Shown here piece by piece: positions 27,744 to 39,564 of a stretch of 64,000 bases of DNA. Location: positions 1,996,501-2,060,500 of the forward strand of contig NZ_SGWE01000004.1 of the NCBI RefSeq assembly GCF_013337115.1. The letters run 5' to 3'. The notes under the pieces were generated by a model. It was not told the origin of the DNA and did not search any database. It worked only from the letters and a program-made list of their open reading frames with translations. Position 1 is the first letter of the stretch, and the number at the start of each line of letters is the position of its first letter. Position numbers and translations under genes: made by a program. The stretch comes from Deinococcus sp. JMULE3. GTDB taxonomy: Bacteria > Deinococcota > Deinococci > Deinococcales > Deinococcaceae.

Positions 27744-28895
27744 GTGACTGCCCGCACTCCTGCCGCCCCGCCGCCGCTCTCGTGGACGCTGCTGGCGGTG
27801 GGCGTGGCGGCGTTCTTCACGCTGGGCGTGATCCAGGCGATGTACGGCCCGGCGTTCGGGCTGTTCCAGGCGCGCTTCGGCGTGAGTACCGCGTCGGTGG
27901 GCGTGATCGCCAGCGCGCACTTCCTGGGGTCGGCGGTCGCGCCGCCCCTGATGGGGCTGCTGCTGCGCCGCGTGAGCGTGCGGGCCGGGGTGTCCTGGAG
28001 TCTGCTGCTGCTGGCGCTGGGCGTGACGGGCGTGGTGCTGGCGCCCGCGTGGCCGCTGGCGGTCGCGTCGGCGTTCCTGGGCGGCTTCGGGCTGGGCGGC
28101 GTGAGTGCCTGCCTGAACGCCGCGTACGCGAGCGTGGGATCGCGCGCCGTGAACCTCGTGAACGCGGTGTTCGGGGTGGGCAGCATGCTCGCGCCGCTGC
28201 TCGTGGCGGGCCTGGGCCGCGCGGACGGCACGCCGGGCGGACTGGCGGGGCCGTTCCTGACGGTCGCGGCACTGTGCGCGGTGACGTTCGTGGTGGGCCG
28301 CGTGTGGGGCGTGCCGGGCATCCACGCACCCGCCCGCGCGGCGGACGCCCCTGCTCCGGCGCGGCCCGCCGTTCAGGCGGCGCTGTTCGCGGCGCTGATC
28401 GTGTGTTACGTGGGCCTGGAGGCCGGGTACGGCGCCTGGGCGGCCCGCTACCTGACCGAACTGGACCTGCCGGGCGCGGCGCTGGTCCTGAGTGCCTTCT
28501 GGGGTGCGCTGACGGTCGGGCGGGTCCTGACCGGCGTGTTCGCGGGCCGGGTGGGCGCGCCGCGCGTGGTGCTGACCTGCGGCGCAGCTCTGATCATCCT
28601 GGCGCTGGCGCTGCGCGTCCCGGCGCTGGCCCCGGCGGCGGTGATCCTCTCGGGGCTGGTGCTCGCCCCGGTGTTCGGCACGACCCTGGCGTGGCTGTCG
28701 CAGGTGCTCAGCGCGCGGCTGGTGCCGCTGCTGCTCGTGGCGGGCTCGCTGGGCGGCGTGCTGTCCCCGTGGTTGCTGGGGCAGGTGTTCGCACGTTTCG
28801 GGGCCGGGGCGGTGCCCGTGACGCTGGCGGCCCTGGCGGCGCTGATGCTGGGGTTCACGGCGCTCGCGCGGCGGGGGGCGCGCGGACTGGCCTGA
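27744..28895 (+). CDS. MFS transporter (sugar/fucose-permease-like)
   Basis: A 383-residue protein with about twelve membrane helices. The first half has FGVSTASVGVIASAHFLGSAVAPPLMG, the second half the repeat-related segment SAFWGALTVGRVLTGVFAGRVG. The pattern EAGYGAWAARYLTE in the middle loop is typical of the fucose/sugar-cation symporter branch of MFS. The substrate is not known. GTG start at 27744. Confidence 0.82.
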   Translation: MTARTPAAPPPLSWTLLAVGVAAFFTLGVIQAMYGPAFGLFQARFGVSTASVGVIASAHFLGSAVAPPLMGLLLRRVSVRAGVSWSLLLLALGVTGVVLAPAWPLAVASAFLGGFGLGGVSACLNAAYASVGSRAVNLVNAVFGVGSMLAPLLVAGLGRADGTPGGLAGPFLTVAALCAVTFVVGRVWGVPGIHAPARAADAPAPARPAVQAALFAALIVCYVGLEAGYGAWAARYLTELDLPGAALVLSAFWGALTVGRVLTGVFAGRVGAPRVVLTCGAALIILALALRVPALAPAAVILSGLVLAPVFGTTLAWLSQVLSARLVPLLLVAGSLGGVLSPWLLGQVFARFGAGAVPVTLAALAALMLGFTALARRGARGLA

Positions 28896-29041
28896 CCGCG
28901 CCGGGGGGCGTGTGAGGGGGGGTTCTAGCAAACCTCGTTGTCAGCGGGGGGGACGTGTGGCAGAATGCGCGGCGAATTCTCAGCAACCCACGATTCAAGT
29001 CCTCGCCGGGTTCAGTCCGGCGGCGCAACGGAGGCTCCAGA

Positions 29042-29530
29042 GTGGCACAGGCGACCAGACAGGTGAAGCTCACGCGTGAAGGTTTCGAACGGCTCCAGAA
29101 GACGCTGGACCAGGAAATGAACCGTCTCGCGGAAGCGACGCGCATCCTTCAGGAGCAGATGGAAACCAACTCGGACACCGAGGACACCGGGCTGGAGGAC
29201 GCCAAGCGCGAGAAGATGAACATCGAGGCGCGCATCGACGAGCTGGAGGACACCCTGGCCCGCGCGACCGTCATCGAGGACCACGAGAACGAGGGCCGCG
29301 TGGAACTCGGCGCGATCGTCGTGCTCGCCAACGAGACCACCAAGAAGGACATGAAGGTGCAGGTTGTCAGCGCCGCCGAGGCGACCGTCACCGGCGGCAG
29401 CCTGCCCCGCGTCAGCGAGGACAGCCCCGTCGGGAAGGAACTGATGAACCGCAAGAAAGGGGAGACCTTCGTGGTGAACCTCGACAACGGCAAGCAGATG
29501 AAGTACAAGGTCAAGAGCATCGAGTACTGA
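29042..29530 (+). CDS. gfh1: GreA-like RNA polymerase secondary-channel factor, Gfh1 type
   Basis: A 162-residue protein with the two-domain GreA layout: a coiled coil (about residues 1-78) and a C-terminal globular domain ending [15 protein letters not shown] ([11 protein letters not shown]). The coiled-coil tip reads [15 protein letters not shown], several acidic residues in a row, and lacks the GreA tip GDLSENAEY. Acidic tips of this kind mark Gfh1, which binds the secondary channel but inhibits or pauses RNA polymerase instead of stimulating cleavage. GTG 29042 follows GGAGG with 7-nt spacing. A lysS gene and mutS2 nearby fit the D. radiodurans order as I recall it. Confidence 0.85.
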   Translation: MAQATRQVKLTREGFERLQKTLDQEMNRLAEATRILQEQMETNSDTEDTGLEDAKREKMNIEARIDELEDTLARATVIEDHENEGRVELGAIVVLANETTKKDMKVQVVSAAEATVTGGSLPRVSEDSPVGKELMNRKKGETFVVNLDNGKQMKYKVKSIEY

Positions 29531-29687
29531 GCGGCGCGGGCAGCAGGGAAACGGGTTCCGTTCTGCCCACGGAGCGGATGGAATCCAGAATCAGGGAGGC
29601 GGGTCGCTGCGTGCGGTCTGCCTCCGACCCGTTCTCTGGCGGGGTGTGAACTGGACGTCGGGCGGGCGCGGCGTGTGGGGCGCGGCC

Positions 29688-29693
29688 TATACT
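29688..29693 (+). promoter_or_regulatory. -10 box TATACT of lysS (leaderless)
   Basis: TATACT ends 7 nt before the lysS ATG with no Shine-Dalgarno sequence between. Confidence 0.55.
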
Positions 29694-29700
29694 GGCGGTT

Positions 29701-31263
<1,563 letters not shown>

Positions 31264-31354
31264 GCGTTTAGGTGTCGCCGGGGCGGTCGGGGCTGCGGCT
31301 CCGGCCGCTTCGTTTGATGTCGACTTAGATCGGTTGTCCAGAAAAGTGGCCTGT

Positions 31355-31388
31355 GAAGCGCTTCCATTAATTCGTTCGTTTGACAAAC
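31355..31388. promoter_or_regulatory. Two palindromes in the ROK/ABC promoter region, putative operators
   Basis: GAAGCGCTTC (31355-31364) is a perfect 10-bp palindrome with the central CG common in LacI-family sites. GTTTGACAAAC (31378-31388) is an 11-bp palindrome extended to TTCGTTTG/CAAACAAA, and contains a TTGACA hexamer (31380-31385). Both lie in an AT-richer patch 120-160 nt before the ROK gene. The rest of 31264-31510 shows no gene; a weak TACCTT box is at 31409-31414. Confidence 0.5.
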
Positions 31389-31510
31389 AAAATTACTCAG
31401 GCGCAGCATACCTTCACACAAGCCCCACCTGACCCTCAGTCGAGTCCGTCGACTGACGCTCCATCTGCGCCTTTTCCATGCTGACCGCCCCCGGTCACAG
31501 AGGACCCCTC

Positions 31511-32851
31511 ATGCTGCACGCCGACACCCACAGCCCGGACACCCTGGACCTCGCGGCCATCCGCGCGCGGCACACCCTGCTGCTGCTCGGCCTGCTGTGG
31601 GACCGGGACCTGGCCCGCGTGGACATCGCCCGTGAACTGGGCCTCTCGCGCAGCGCGATCAGCTCCATCGTCACCGAACTGATCAGCGTCGGACTGGTTC
31701 AGGAAGTCGGCACGCGCGGCACCGGTGGTGTGGGGCGGCGCGCCACGCTGCTGAACCTCAACACCCGCGCCGCCGCGCTGCTCGCCATCGACCTGGGCGC
31801 CAGCCACGCCCGCGTGGACGCCCTGGACCTCCACTGCCGCCCGCTGGCCAGCCGCACCGTCGGGCACGACATCGCCCTGGGCCCCCAGGCCACCTACGCC
31901 CTGCTGCGCGACCTGACCCGGCAGGTCCTCGCCGACGCGCACCTGAACGCCGCGCAGGTCGCCCTGGTCGGCGTGGGCGTCCCCGGCCCCGTCGACCACG
32001 ATACCGGCCGCGTCGTGCAGCCGCCCAACATGCCCGGCTGGGACGGCGAGAACGTCCGCGCCGCCCTGCAGGACGCCCTGAACCTCGAAGTGCTCGTGGA
32101 CAACGACGCGAACCTGGGCGCCCTGGCCGAGGCCCGCTTCGGCGCGCACCGCGGCATCCAGGACCTCATCTATGTGAAGGTCGCCACCGGCATCGGCGCC
32201 GGCGTGCTGCTCGGCGGGCGCCTGCACCGCGGCACGCGCGGCGGGGCAGGGGAGATCGGGCACATCAGCATCAACGAGCAGGGCCCGGTGGGCCGCAGCG
32301 GCAACCCCGGCAGCCTGGAAAGCTACGCCGCCGCGCAAGTCATCGAGAATCACGCCCGCAGCCTGCGCCTCCAGGGGCACCCCACCAGCCTCCCCGACCC
32401 CATCAGCCTCGAAGACCTGCTCGCCCACGCGGGCAGCGACCCCCTGGCCCGCGTCGTGTGGGAGGAAGCCGGGCACCACCTGGGCGTCGCGATCAGCACC
32501 ACCCTGAACCTCTTCAACCCGGCCGCCGTGATCATCGGCGGGCGCCTCTCGCAGGCGGGCGACGTGCTGCTGCGCGCCATCCGCGTCAGCGCCCAGAGCC
32601 GCACCATGCGCATCAACGCCGACCGCACCCGCATCGACCTCGGCACGCTCGGGCAGGACGCCGGCGTGATGGGCGCCGGGGCCATGATGCTCGACTCCCT
32701 GTTCACCCCACGGGGCCTGCCGCACCTGTACGGCATCGCCCGCATGAACCAGAACGCCCGTGACCTCGCGGGCAGCCGCGCCCCACCCCCGTCCATCCGG
32801 ACGGCCCCCCAGACCCTGAACGCACCCGTTTCACACGGAGGAACACCATGA
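31511..32851 (+). CDS. ROK-family transcriptional regulator of the adjacent sugar ABC importer
   Basis: A 446-residue repressor-like protein with an N-terminal winged helix ([26 protein letters not shown], about residues 34-65) and a ROK sugar-kinase-like domain from about residue 90 ([47 protein letters not shown]). GEIGH is kept, but the zinc-binding cysteines normally found just after it (CxCGxxGC) are replaced by GRSGNPGS. The ATG at 31511 follows AGAGGA. Its TGA overlaps the ATG of the binding-protein gene, so it is the first gene of the importer operon and probably autoregulates it. Confidence 0.87.
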   Translation: MLHADTHSPDTLDLAAIRARHTLLLLGLLWDRDLARVDIARELGLSRSAISSIVTELISVGLVQEVGTRGTGGVGRRATLLNLNTRAAALLAIDLGASHARVDALDLHCRPLASRTVGHDIALGPQATYALLRDLTRQVLADAHLNAAQVALVGVGVPGPVDHDTGRVVQPPNMPGWDGENVRAALQDALNLEVLVDNDANLGALAEARFGAHRGIQDLIYVKVATGIGAGVLLGGRLHRGTRGGAGEIGHISINEQGPVGRSGNPGSLESYAAAQVIENHARSLRLQGHPTSLPDPISLEDLLAHAGSDPLARVVWEEAGHHLGVAISTTLNLFNPAAVIIGGRLSQAGDVLLRAIRVSAQSRTMRINADRTRIDLGTLGQDAGVMGAGAMMLDSLFTPRGLPHLYGIARMNQNARDLAGSRAPPPSIRTAPQTLNAPVSHGGTP

Positions 32852-34083
32852 AGAAAGCACTGCTGCTCGCCGCCGCCCTCGCCGTCACCACCAGCGCCTC
32901 TGCCGCTGGCAAACTGGAGATCTTCTCCTGGTGGTCCGGTGACGAGGGTCCCGCCCTGGAAGCCCTGGTCAAGCTGTACAAGGCCAAGTACCCCACGGTC
33001 GCCGTGGACAACGCGACCGTCTCCGGCGGCGCCGGCACGAACGCCAAGGCCGTCCTGAAGACCCGCATGCTGGGCGGCACGCCCCCCGACTCCTTCCAGG
33101 CGCACGCCGGTCAGGAACTCATCGGCACCTGGGTTGTCGCCGGGCGCATGGAAGACCTCAGCGGCCTCTTCAAGAGCGAAGGCTGGGACAAGGTGTTCCC
33201 CAAGGACCTCGTCAAGCTGATCAGCACGAACGGCAAGCCCTGGAGCGTGCCCGTGAACGTGCACCGCAGCAACGTTATGTGGTACAACCCCGCCAAACTC
33301 AAGGCCTGGGGCGTCACCGTACCCAAGACCTGGCCCGAATTCCTCAAGACCTGCTCCACCCTGAAAGCCAAGGGCGTCGCGGCTCCCCTGGTCGTCGGTG
33401 AGAACTGGACCCAGCAGCACCTCTGGGAGAGCGTCATGATCGGCACGCTGGGCGCCGCCAACTGGGAGAACCTGTGGGCCGGCAAGCTGAAGTTCACGGA
33501 CCCCAAGGTCGTCGCGGGCTTCACCACCTTCGGCAAGGTCATGGACTGCGCCAACAAGGACGCCAGTGGCCTCAGCTGGCAGCAGGCCAGTGACCGCGTC
33601 ATCGACGGCACCAGCGCCTTCAACGTGATGGGCGACTGGGCCGCCGGGTACTTCGCGACCACCAAGAAACTCGCCCCGAACACCGGCTTCGGCTGGGCGC
33701 CCGCCCCCGGCACCACCAAGACCTTCGTGATGCTCGCCGACTCCTTCGGTCTGCCCAAGGGCGCCAAGAACCGCACCGAGGCCCTGAACTGGCTGAAACT
33801 GATGGGCAGCAAGGCCGGTCAGGACGCCTTCAACCCCCTGAAAGGCTCCATCGCCGCGCGCACCGACAGCGACCTGAGCAAGTACAACACCTACGGCAAG
33901 AGCGCCGCCGCCGACTGGAAGAGCAACAAGATCGTCGGCAGCCTCGTGCACGGCGCCGTCGCCCCCGAGAGCTTCATGAGCGCCTTCGGCGCCGTGATCG
34001 ACCAGTACGTGTCCAGCCGCAACAGCGCCGCCGCCGCCGCCGCCGCGCAGCAGCTGGCCGTGCGCGCCGGCATCAGCAAGTAA
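32848..34083 (+). CDS. Sugar ABC transporter substrate-binding protein (glucose/galactose type)
   Basis: A 411-residue periplasmic or cell-surface solute-binding protein with a cleavable signal peptide ([19 protein letters not shown]). The mature start [19 protein letters not shown] and the segments [34 protein letters not shown] and [12 protein letters not shown] resemble the Thermus glucose/galactose-binding protein and GtsA-type proteins. Tryptophans at the likely sugar stacking positions (WW near residue 28) are present. It is coupled to the ROK gene by ATGA overlap and preceded by GGAGG. Confidence 0.88.
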   Translation: MKKALLLAAALAVTTSASAAGKLEIFSWWSGDEGPALEALVKLYKAKYPTVAVDNATVSGGAGTNAKAVLKTRMLGGTPPDSFQAHAGQELIGTWVVAGRMEDLSGLFKSEGWDKVFPKDLVKLISTNGKPWSVPVNVHRSNVMWYNPAKLKAWGVTVPKTWPEFLKTCSTLKAKGVAAPLVVGENWTQQHLWESVMIGTLGAANWENLWAGKLKFTDPKVVAGFTTFGKVMDCANKDASGLSWQQASDRVIDGTSAFNVMGDWAAGYFATTKKLAPNTGFGWAPAPGTTKTFVMLADSFGLPKGAKNRTEALNWLKLMGSKAGQDAFNPLKGSIAARTDSDLSKYNTYGKSAAADWKSNKIVGSLVHGAVAPESFMSAFGAVIDQYVSSRNSAAAAAAAQQLAVRAGISK

Positions 34084-34098
34084 ACCCCGGCTGTCGGA

Positions 34099-34148
34099 TG
34101 TGGGTTGTGGGCTGTAGGAACGGCTTTTCCTACGCCCCACAGCCCACA
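34099..34148 (+). repeat. Imperfect 22-bp hairpin between binding-protein and permease genes
   Basis: 34099-34120 pairs with 34127-34148 with three mismatches and a 6-nt loop (arms begin TGTGGGTTGTGGG and end CCCCACAGCCCACA). There is no T-run. It could protect the upstream message or limit read-through, giving more binding protein than permease. Confidence 0.55.
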
Positions 34149-34175
34149 TTCCACGTCCCATGAAAGGAGGCCCGC

Positions 34176-35300
34176 ATGAAAGGCCTGAGTAAAGACCGCC
34201 TGTGGTCCATCGCCGTTCTGACGCCCAGCATCATCCTGATCGCGGTGTTCGTGTACGGTTTCATCGCGCGCAGCGTGTACGTCAGCATGACCGACTGGGG
34301 CAACGACCCCGCCCAGGCTCTGGCGCTCGACCCCATCATCCGCTGGGTGGGTCTGGCCAACTACCAGGAACTGTTCACCGGCTTCCTCCAGGGGCGCTTC
34401 CGGCAGGAACTGATCAGTACCATCTTCTTCACGCTGTTCTTCATCCTGGGCTGCCTGGGCCTGGGCCTGGGCCTCGCGCTGATCCTGGACCGTAACCCGA
34501 AAGGAGAGGGCCTGTGGCGCACCATCTTCCTGTTCCCCATGAGCCTGTCGTTCATCGTGACCGGCACCATCTGGCGCTGGATGCTGCAACCCGGCGGCGG
34601 CGTGAACCAGGCGCCCACCCTGCTGGGCGGCGAGGCCAGCACCTTCGGCTGGCTGAGCAGCACCGACGCCCTGTGGAAATTCGACTGGAACAAACTCCCG
34701 CTGCTGACCGCCAGCGTCGTGGGCCTCGTGCTGGCCGTCATGGCCGTGCGCGCCGCGCGCAGCGGTGACCGCACCCGCACCCTGGTCGCCGCCGCATGCG
34801 CCGCGCTGCTGTTCCTGTGGGCGCTGTTCATCGGCCCGAACGTCAAGATGCTGCCCGCCCCGGAACTGCACGGCTTCAACCTCGCCCTGATCGGCATCAT
34901 CATCGCCGCCGTGTGGCAGATGAGCGGCTACACCATGGCCCTGTACCTCGCCGGTCTGCGCGGCATTCCCGAGGAACTCCGCGAGGCCGCCCGCGTGGAC
35001 GGCGCGAACGACATTGGCATGTACCAGCACGTCATCTTCCCGCTGCTCGCCCCGATCACCCTGAGCGCCATGATCGTCCTGGGGCACATCAGCCTGAAGA
35101 TCTTCGACCTCGTGTACGCCATGGCCGGACCCGACAACATCAACACCAGCGTGCCCGCGCTGAACATGTATCTCACCAGCTTCCGGCAGAACCAGTTCGC
35201 GCTGGGCGCCGCGATCGGCACCATCCTGCTGATCCTCGTGGCATTCGTGATCGTCCCGTACCTCAGCTCCCAGTTCCGCACCGAGGAGGGCCACGCATGA
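34176..35300 (+). CDS. Sugar ABC transporter permease (MalF-like)
   Basis: A 374-residue inner-membrane protein with about eight helices and the permease EAA loop [28 protein letters not shown], where it docks the ATPase. An unusual pair of helices with a connecting Arg-rich loop ([22 protein letters not shown]...) sits in the middle. The ATG follows AAAGGAGG. Its stop overlaps the next permease start (ATGA). Substrate is inferred from the binding protein only. Confidence 0.9.
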   Translation: MKGLSKDRLWSIAVLTPSIILIAVFVYGFIARSVYVSMTDWGNDPAQALALDPIIRWVGLANYQELFTGFLQGRFRQELISTIFFTLFFILGCLGLGLGLALILDRNPKGEGLWRTIFLFPMSLSFIVTGTIWRWMLQPGGGVNQAPTLLGGEASTFGWLSSTDALWKFDWNKLPLLTASVVGLVLAVMAVRAARSGDRTRTLVAAACAALLFLWALFIGPNVKMLPAPELHGFNLALIGIIIAAVWQMSGYTMALYLAGLRGIPEELREAARVDGANDIGMYQHVIFPLLAPITLSAMIVLGHISLKIFDLVYAMAGPDNINTSVPALNMYLTSFRQNQFALGAAIGTILLILVAFVIVPYLSSQFRTEEGHA

Positions 35301-36163
35301 CCACCACCGCGCCCGCCAACGCCACCCCCACCGCCGCGCCCCGCCGCGCCATCAAACCCGGCCGGGTCGTCATGTACGCCCTGCTGATCCTGGCCGCGCT
35401 GTTCTTCCTGGTGCCGGTCTACCTGTTGTTCGCCACCGCCCTGAAAAGCCCCGACGCGATCAACCTCGCCACCACCTGGCACTGGCCCGCCGCGCTGAAC
35501 TGGGCCAGCTTCAGCGAAGCGTGGAACAAGATCGGCGGGAACGTCCTGAACAGCCTGTTCCTGGCCGTCACCGCCACCATCCTCAGCGCCCTGCTGGGCA
35601 GCCTGAACGGCTACGCCCTGAGCAAATGGAAATTCCGCGGGGCCAACACCCTGTTCGCCCTGATGCTCTTCGGGATGTTCATCCCCTACCAGGCCGTCCT
35701 GATCCCCCTGTTCCAGTTCATCAAGAGCCTCGGCCTGTACGGCAGCATCTGGGGCCTGATCCTCGCGCACGTCGTGTACGGCATCCCCATCACCACGCTG
35801 ATCTTCCGCAACTTCTACGCCGACGTCCCCGACGCCCTGATCGAGGCCGCCACCATCGACGGCGCGGGCTTCTGGCAGATCTACGGCCGGGTCATCTTCC
35901 CGATCAGCATCCCCGGCTTCGTCGTCGTGATCATCTGGCAGTTCACGCAGGTCTGGAACGAATTCCTGTTCGCCGCCACCCTGACCAACACCACCAGCCA
36001 GCCCGTCACGTACGCCCTGTCGCAGCTCGCGGGCGGACAGGCCGTCAGCTGGAACCTGCCCATGGCGGGCGCGATCCTCGCCGCGCTGCCCACCCTGCTC
36101 GTGTACATCCTGCTGGGCCGCTACTTCGTGCGCGGTCTGCTCGCCGGGTCCGTCAAGGGCTGA
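35297..36163 (+). CDS. Sugar ABC transporter permease (MalG-like)
   Basis: A 288-residue inner-membrane protein with six helices. A polar Ala/Thr/Pro-rich N-terminus precedes the first helix ([20 protein letters not shown]). The EAA motif is [26 protein letters not shown]. It overlaps the first permease gene by 4 nt. No ATPase gene follows; as with many carbohydrate importers, a shared MsmK/MalK-type ATPase encoded elsewhere is likely. Confidence 0.9.
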   Translation: MTTTAPANATPTAAPRRAIKPGRVVMYALLILAALFFLVPVYLLFATALKSPDAINLATTWHWPAALNWASFSEAWNKIGGNVLNSLFLAVTATILSALLGSLNGYALSKWKFRGANTLFALMLFGMFIPYQAVLIPLFQFIKSLGLYGSIWGLILAHVVYGIPITTLIFRNFYADVPDALIEAATIDGAGFWQIYGRVIFPISIPGFVVVIIWQFTQVWNEFLFAATLTNTTSQPVTYALSQLAGGQAVSWNLPMAGAILAALPTLLVYILLGRYFVRGLLAGSVKG

Positions 36164-36208
36164 ACCCACACCCGCTCCGCGCGCCCCGCACTCCGGTGTG
36201 GGGCGCGC

Positions 36209-36787
36209 TCATTTGACTTGGGCGACGTGCCGTCCTTTTCCGCTGCGCCCGATCTTTCCTTCGCGCATCAGCAGCCCCAGCAGGCTGTACGAGAGGTAGT
36301 CCTTCGAGCCGCCCCCGTAGTCGCTGCGCAGGCCCAGCAGGCTGGCCACCTCGGCGTTCTTCACGCCGCCCGGGTTGGCCTGCGCGAACTCCAGCACGGC
36401 GTCCTTGAGCAGCGTGAGGCCCACCTGCGCCTTCTCCGGCGCGCCTGCGGGCACGGTCAGGCCGGGCCGCGCCTTGCCGCCCAGACCCGAGGGCAGCACG
36501 GTGTTCGTCAGGAGGCCGCCGCTGGCCTGCGTGCCGAACGCCGCGATGAGTTCCGCCTCCAGCCGCAGCGCCTCGGGTTCGGTCAGGTGCTCCACCAGAT
36601 AGCTCACGAGCACCTGCGCGCCCGCTCCTTCGATCTCGCGGATGCGGTCACCCTTGGGGGTGTGGTCCGGGCGGATCAGGTGATCGTGTGCGCGCGTGCC
36701 GGTGCCCTTGCCGATGTAGAAGGGCCGCGCCGGGTGCTGGCGCGGGTCCTTGAGGGCATACACGTAGTACGGCTTGTCCGGCGTCAC
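36209..36787 (-). CDS. GIY-YIG domain protein (LEM-3-like nuclease domain)
   Basis: A 192-residue protein. The N-terminal domain reads YYVYALKDP...PFYIGKGTGTRAHDH, the GIY-YIG signature in its YVY/YIGKG form with the Arg and His of the LEM-3-like subgroup, and a Glu in RLEAELIAAFG. The C-terminal 80 residues (PEKAQVGLTLLKDAVLEFAQ... to the end) look like a winged helix (NAEVASLLGLRSDYGGGSKDYLSYSLLGLLMREGKI). It may be a structure-specific nuclease. The start is uncertain: GTG 36787 or GTG 36808. Confidence 0.78.
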   Translation of the reverse strand: MTPDKPYYVYALKDPRQHPARPFYIGKGTGTRAHDHLIRPDHTPKGDRIREIEGAGAQVLVSYLVEHLTEPEALRLEAELIAAFGTQASGGLLTNTVLPSGLGGKARPGLTVPAGAPEKAQVGLTLLKDAVLEFAQANPGGVKNAEVASLLGLRSDYGGGSKDYLSYSLLGLLMREGKIGRSGKGRHVAQVK

Positions 36788-36852
36788 CTGGGCGTCCCGA
36801 TCATCCACCTCAGCATGCCAGGTCCGCGTCGCTGACCGGTCTGCACCTGCGC

Positions 36853-37905
36853 CTACCCGCGCATGACGAAGTGTTCGATGATGGCGTGGTGGTCCTCGAA
36901 GAACAGTTCGGGGCGGGCCAGGACGTCGCTCAGGGGCATCCAGAGGGCTTCGCTGGCGTCGCTGCCGCCACTGAGGCGTGGGAGCTGCCCGATGCCGAGG
37001 TCGAAGTGGAAGGCGTGGGTGATGGTGCGGCCGCGCAGGCTGCGGTCGGGGTAGTCGAAGACCGCCTGGGCGCGCAGCGCGGCTTTCAGGTCGAGGCCGC
37101 TGCCCAGGCCGGTTTCCTCCTGCACCTCGCGGACGCAGCAGTCGAGGAGGGTTTCTTTCTGCTCCAGGAACCCGCCGGGCATGGCGAGGCGGCCCCGGCC
37201 GGGCAGCCCGCCGCGCCGCACGAGGAGGACGTGACCGCTGCGGGTGATGACGGCGTCGGTCGTGACGAAGATGGGGGGGTAGGGGGCGTCTTTCCACGCG
37301 GCGCGGTAGCGGGCGAGGTACTCGTACTCGTCGCGCAGGTCGCGGTAGTCGGGGGTGGTCCGGAAGGTGGTCAGGAAGGCGTGGACGGCGGGGGGCACCA
37401 TGCCCTGCACGGTGTCCAGGTGCCCCTCGAAGTAGGCGCGGCGGACGTCGGTGGCGCTGAGCGGGCTGACGACGTGGGTGGGAATGAATTCCCAGGCGGG
37501 GAAGGAGCGCAGGTAGTAGCTGCTCTCGTCCTTGATGTGGCCGATGAGGGCGACGTCGCTGCTGCCGCGCGTGTGGGCGGTGACGCCGGCCTGGACCTCG
37601 CTGAGCCACAGGGCTTCGTTGTAGTGGTAGTCGCGGACGTGGACGAACAGCACGCGGGGTTTCGGGATGCCCGCGTCCTGGAGCATGCGGCTGATGAGGT
37701 CCTGGCGTTCCTCGGCGGTGAAGGGGTTCTTGATGTTGCGGGCGGCGCGGGCGCTGCCGATGACGACGATGAGTTTCTGGACGCTCTGGAGCGCTTCGAG
37801 CATCACGGCGAGGTGGGCGGTATGGGGGGGTTCGAAGCGGCCGATGTACACCCCGAAGGTGCGGCGGCGGCGCGGAGTGGGGGAGGGGGTGCTGGGCGCA
37901 GTCAT
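36853..37905 (-). CDS. Bifunctional NMN adenylyltransferase / Nudix hydrolase
   Basis: A 350-residue two-domain protein. Residues about 15-185 form a NadM-like nucleotidyltransferase with [15 protein letters not shown] (GRFxPxHxxH) and the C-terminal [13 protein letters not shown]. Residues about 200-345 are a Nudix domain with the full box [25 protein letters not shown]. Homologues with this fusion make NAD+ from NMN and hydrolyse ADP-ribose-like products. The ATG at 37905 has AGGAG only one base away, so initiation may be unusual. It is divergent from the YbjN-like gene. Confidence 0.92.
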   Translation of the reverse strand: MTAPSTPSPTPRRRRTFGVYIGRFEPPHTAHLAVMLEALQSVQKLIVVIGSARAARNIKNPFTAEERQDLISRMLQDAGIPKPRVLFVHVRDYHYNEALWLSEVQAGVTAHTRGSSDVALIGHIKDESSYYLRSFPAWEFIPTHVVSPLSATDVRRAYFEGHLDTVQGMVPPAVHAFLTTFRTTPDYRDLRDEYEYLARYRAAWKDAPYPPIFVTTDAVITRSGHVLLVRRGGLPGRGRLAMPGGFLEQKETLLDCCVREVQEETGLGSGLDLKAALRAQAVFDYPDRSLRGRTITHAFHFDLGIGQLPRLSGGSDASEALWMPLSDVLARPELFFEDHHAIIEHFVMRG

Positions 37906-37948
37906 GCTCCTCACGTTGACATGCAGCAACCATGAAAAACATGAGTTA

Positions 37949-37969
37949 TGGGAGGGAGAGACTTGAACC
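37949..37969 (-). other. Isolated 21-nt match to the 3' end of a tRNA gene
   Basis: On the minus strand the segment reads GGTTCAAGTCTCTCCCTCCC followed by A, the form of a T-loop plus 3' acceptor half. No 5' acceptor half or anticodon arm exists nearby. It could be a leftover attachment site, or chance. Confidence 0.3.
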
Positions 37970-38015
37970 GGGTGCAGCCGCCTCATCTGCCCGGACGCCC
38001 CCGCACCCGGCAGCG

Positions 38016-38021
38016 TACGCT
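38016..38021 (+). promoter_or_regulatory. -10 box TACGCT of the YbjN-like gene (leaderless)
   Basis: TACGCT ends 5 nt before the ATG at 38027. Confidence 0.45.
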
Positions 38022-38026
38022 GAGGC

Positions 38027-38512
38027 ATGACCCGCACCCTGCTGGCCGCCACCCTCGTCCTCTCGCTCGCCGCGCCCGCTGTCGCCGGGGGCGCCGCCGC
38101 GCCCGTCACGCAGGTGCAGCCCGGCACGCCCGCCGCCGTCATGGCCGCCCTGAAGGCCGCCGGGTACAAGGTCACCATGGAACCAGCCCAGGCCGACCGC
38201 GACCCCACCATGACCTTCACCAGCGGCGGGCACGAGGTGCAGGTGTGGCTCAGCTCCTGCAAGAACGGCGTGTGCAGCCGCGCCACCGCCAGCACCTCCT
38301 GGGACTACAGCGACGCCGAGGACCTCGACCTGGACGTCGTGAACGAGTGGAACAGCAACTACTACACCCAGGCGTACGCCTACGATGGCAGCTACTACCT
38401 GGACAGCACCCTGGCCATCCGCGGCGGGTTCACGCAGGCCACCGTGAAAGCCTGGATCGCCGACTACCTCGAGGACGTCAGCGCCTTCGAGGAAGAACTG
38501 CCGGGCGAGTAA
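38027..38512 (+). CDS. Secreted YbjN-domain-like protein
   Basis: A 161-residue protein with a signal peptide (hydrophobic core [17 protein letters not shown]). The mature part has the YbjN/type III chaperone-like order: an N-terminal helix ([14 protein letters not shown]), a beta strand pair with [18 protein letters not shown] and a long helix with [15 protein letters not shown], then [11 protein letters not shown]. The two cysteines can form a disulfide. Role unknown. Confidence 0.72.
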   Translation: MTRTLLAATLVLSLAAPAVAGGAAAPVTQVQPGTPAAVMAALKAAGYKVTMEPAQADRDPTMTFTSGGHEVQVWLSSCKNGVCSRATASTSWDYSDAEDLDLDVVNEWNSNYYTQAYAYDGSYYLDSTLAIRGGFTQATVKAWIADYLEDVSAFEEELPGE

Positions 38513-38621
38513 TACAGCAGCCACGCCGGGCGGACGTAAAGAAAACCCCCAGGCCAGTTCAAGGCCCCTGAACGGCCGCCGCACCCGACCGGCTCTCCCC
38601 GCGGGACACACTTAAGGTCTC

Positions 38622-39518
38622 ATGGCAGACCTCAAACAGATGGGCCAGCAGACCGCCAGTACCCTCAAGGGCGGCGTGGAGGGCGCGCAGCAGGCCGCCG
38701 CGCACGCCACCCGCCACGCCGCGCCCTGGCTGGAGGCCCTGGCCCGTTTCGGGTACGCCAGCAAGGGCGTCGTGTACGGCACGGTCGGCCTGCTGGCCCT
38801 GAGTGTCGCCCTGGGTCGAGGCGGGGCCACCACCGACACCAAGGGCGCCCTGCTGCGGTTGCAGGACCTCCCGGCAGGCACGCTGCTGATCTGGCTGCTC
38901 ACGCTGGGCCTGATCGGCTACGCGCTGTGGCAGCTGATCCGCGCCGCGCTGGACCCCGAAGACCAGGGGCACGAGGCCAAGGGGATCGTCAAGCGCGCCG
39001 GGTACGCCTTCAGCGGCGTGGCGAACCTGGGTCTGGCCTTCTTCACCGCGCGGCTGGCGCTGGCCGGGAACGCCGCCCGCTCGCAGAACAGCGAGGATCA
39101 GGTGGCGGGGACCGTCCTGAACCTCCCCGGCGGGCAGCTGTGGCTGGCGCTGGGCGGCCTGATCCTGCTGGCCGTCGCCGCCAATCAGCTGTACGTCGCC
39201 TACGGCGCGAAGTTCATGAAACGCGTGACCTTCACCGACCTGCCCGCGCGCACCTGCGACTTCCTGAAACGCATCGGTCAGGTCGGCATCGCCTCGCGCG
39301 GCGTGCTGATGGTCATCATGGGCGTGTTCGCGCTGCTGGCCGCCTGGAACCGCAAGGCGAGCGAGACGGTCGGCATCAGCGAGGCCCTGACGTGGCTGCG
39401 CACCCAGCCCGCCGGGAACGTCCTGCTGGGCGCCGTGGCGCTCGGGACCCTGTGCTACGGCGTGTGGTGCGTCGTGCAGGCCAGTTACCGCCGCATCCGA
39501 CTGGAGGACGCTGCCTGA
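38622..39518 (+). CDS. DUF1206 membrane protein
   Basis: A 298-residue inner-membrane protein made of three repeats of a two-helix unit, as in DUF1206: each begins with a segment such as [42 protein letters not shown] or [20 protein letters not shown]. An amphipathic N-terminal stretch (about 35 residues) precedes the first helix. Function of the family is unknown. Confidence 0.88.
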   Translation: MADLKQMGQQTASTLKGGVEGAQQAAAHATRHAAPWLEALARFGYASKGVVYGTVGLLALSVALGRGGATTDTKGALLRLQDLPAGTLLIWLLTLGLIGYALWQLIRAALDPEDQGHEAKGIVKRAGYAFSGVANLGLAFFTARLALAGNAARSQNSEDQVAGTVLNLPGGQLWLALGGLILLAVAANQLYVAYGAKFMKRVTFTDLPARTCDFLKRIGQVGIASRGVLMVIMGVFALLAAWNRKASETVGISEALTWLRTQPAGNVLLGAVALGTLCYGVWCVVQASYRRIRLEDAA

Positions 39519-39564
39519 ACCGCCCCCCCAGGGCTGCCGCGCGGCGCGTGCGAGAATCGCCCCC

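Noticed and set aside
25338..28931. A 1197-codon open frame on the minus strand antisense to mutS2 and the MFS gene
   Set aside because: Gln/Arg/His-rich, no domain, and wholly explained by the GC-rich codon pattern of the plus-strand genes.
37946..38030. A full tRNA gene on the minus strand
   Set aside because: Only the T-loop and 3' acceptor half are present; no 5' half or anticodon arm pairs with it.
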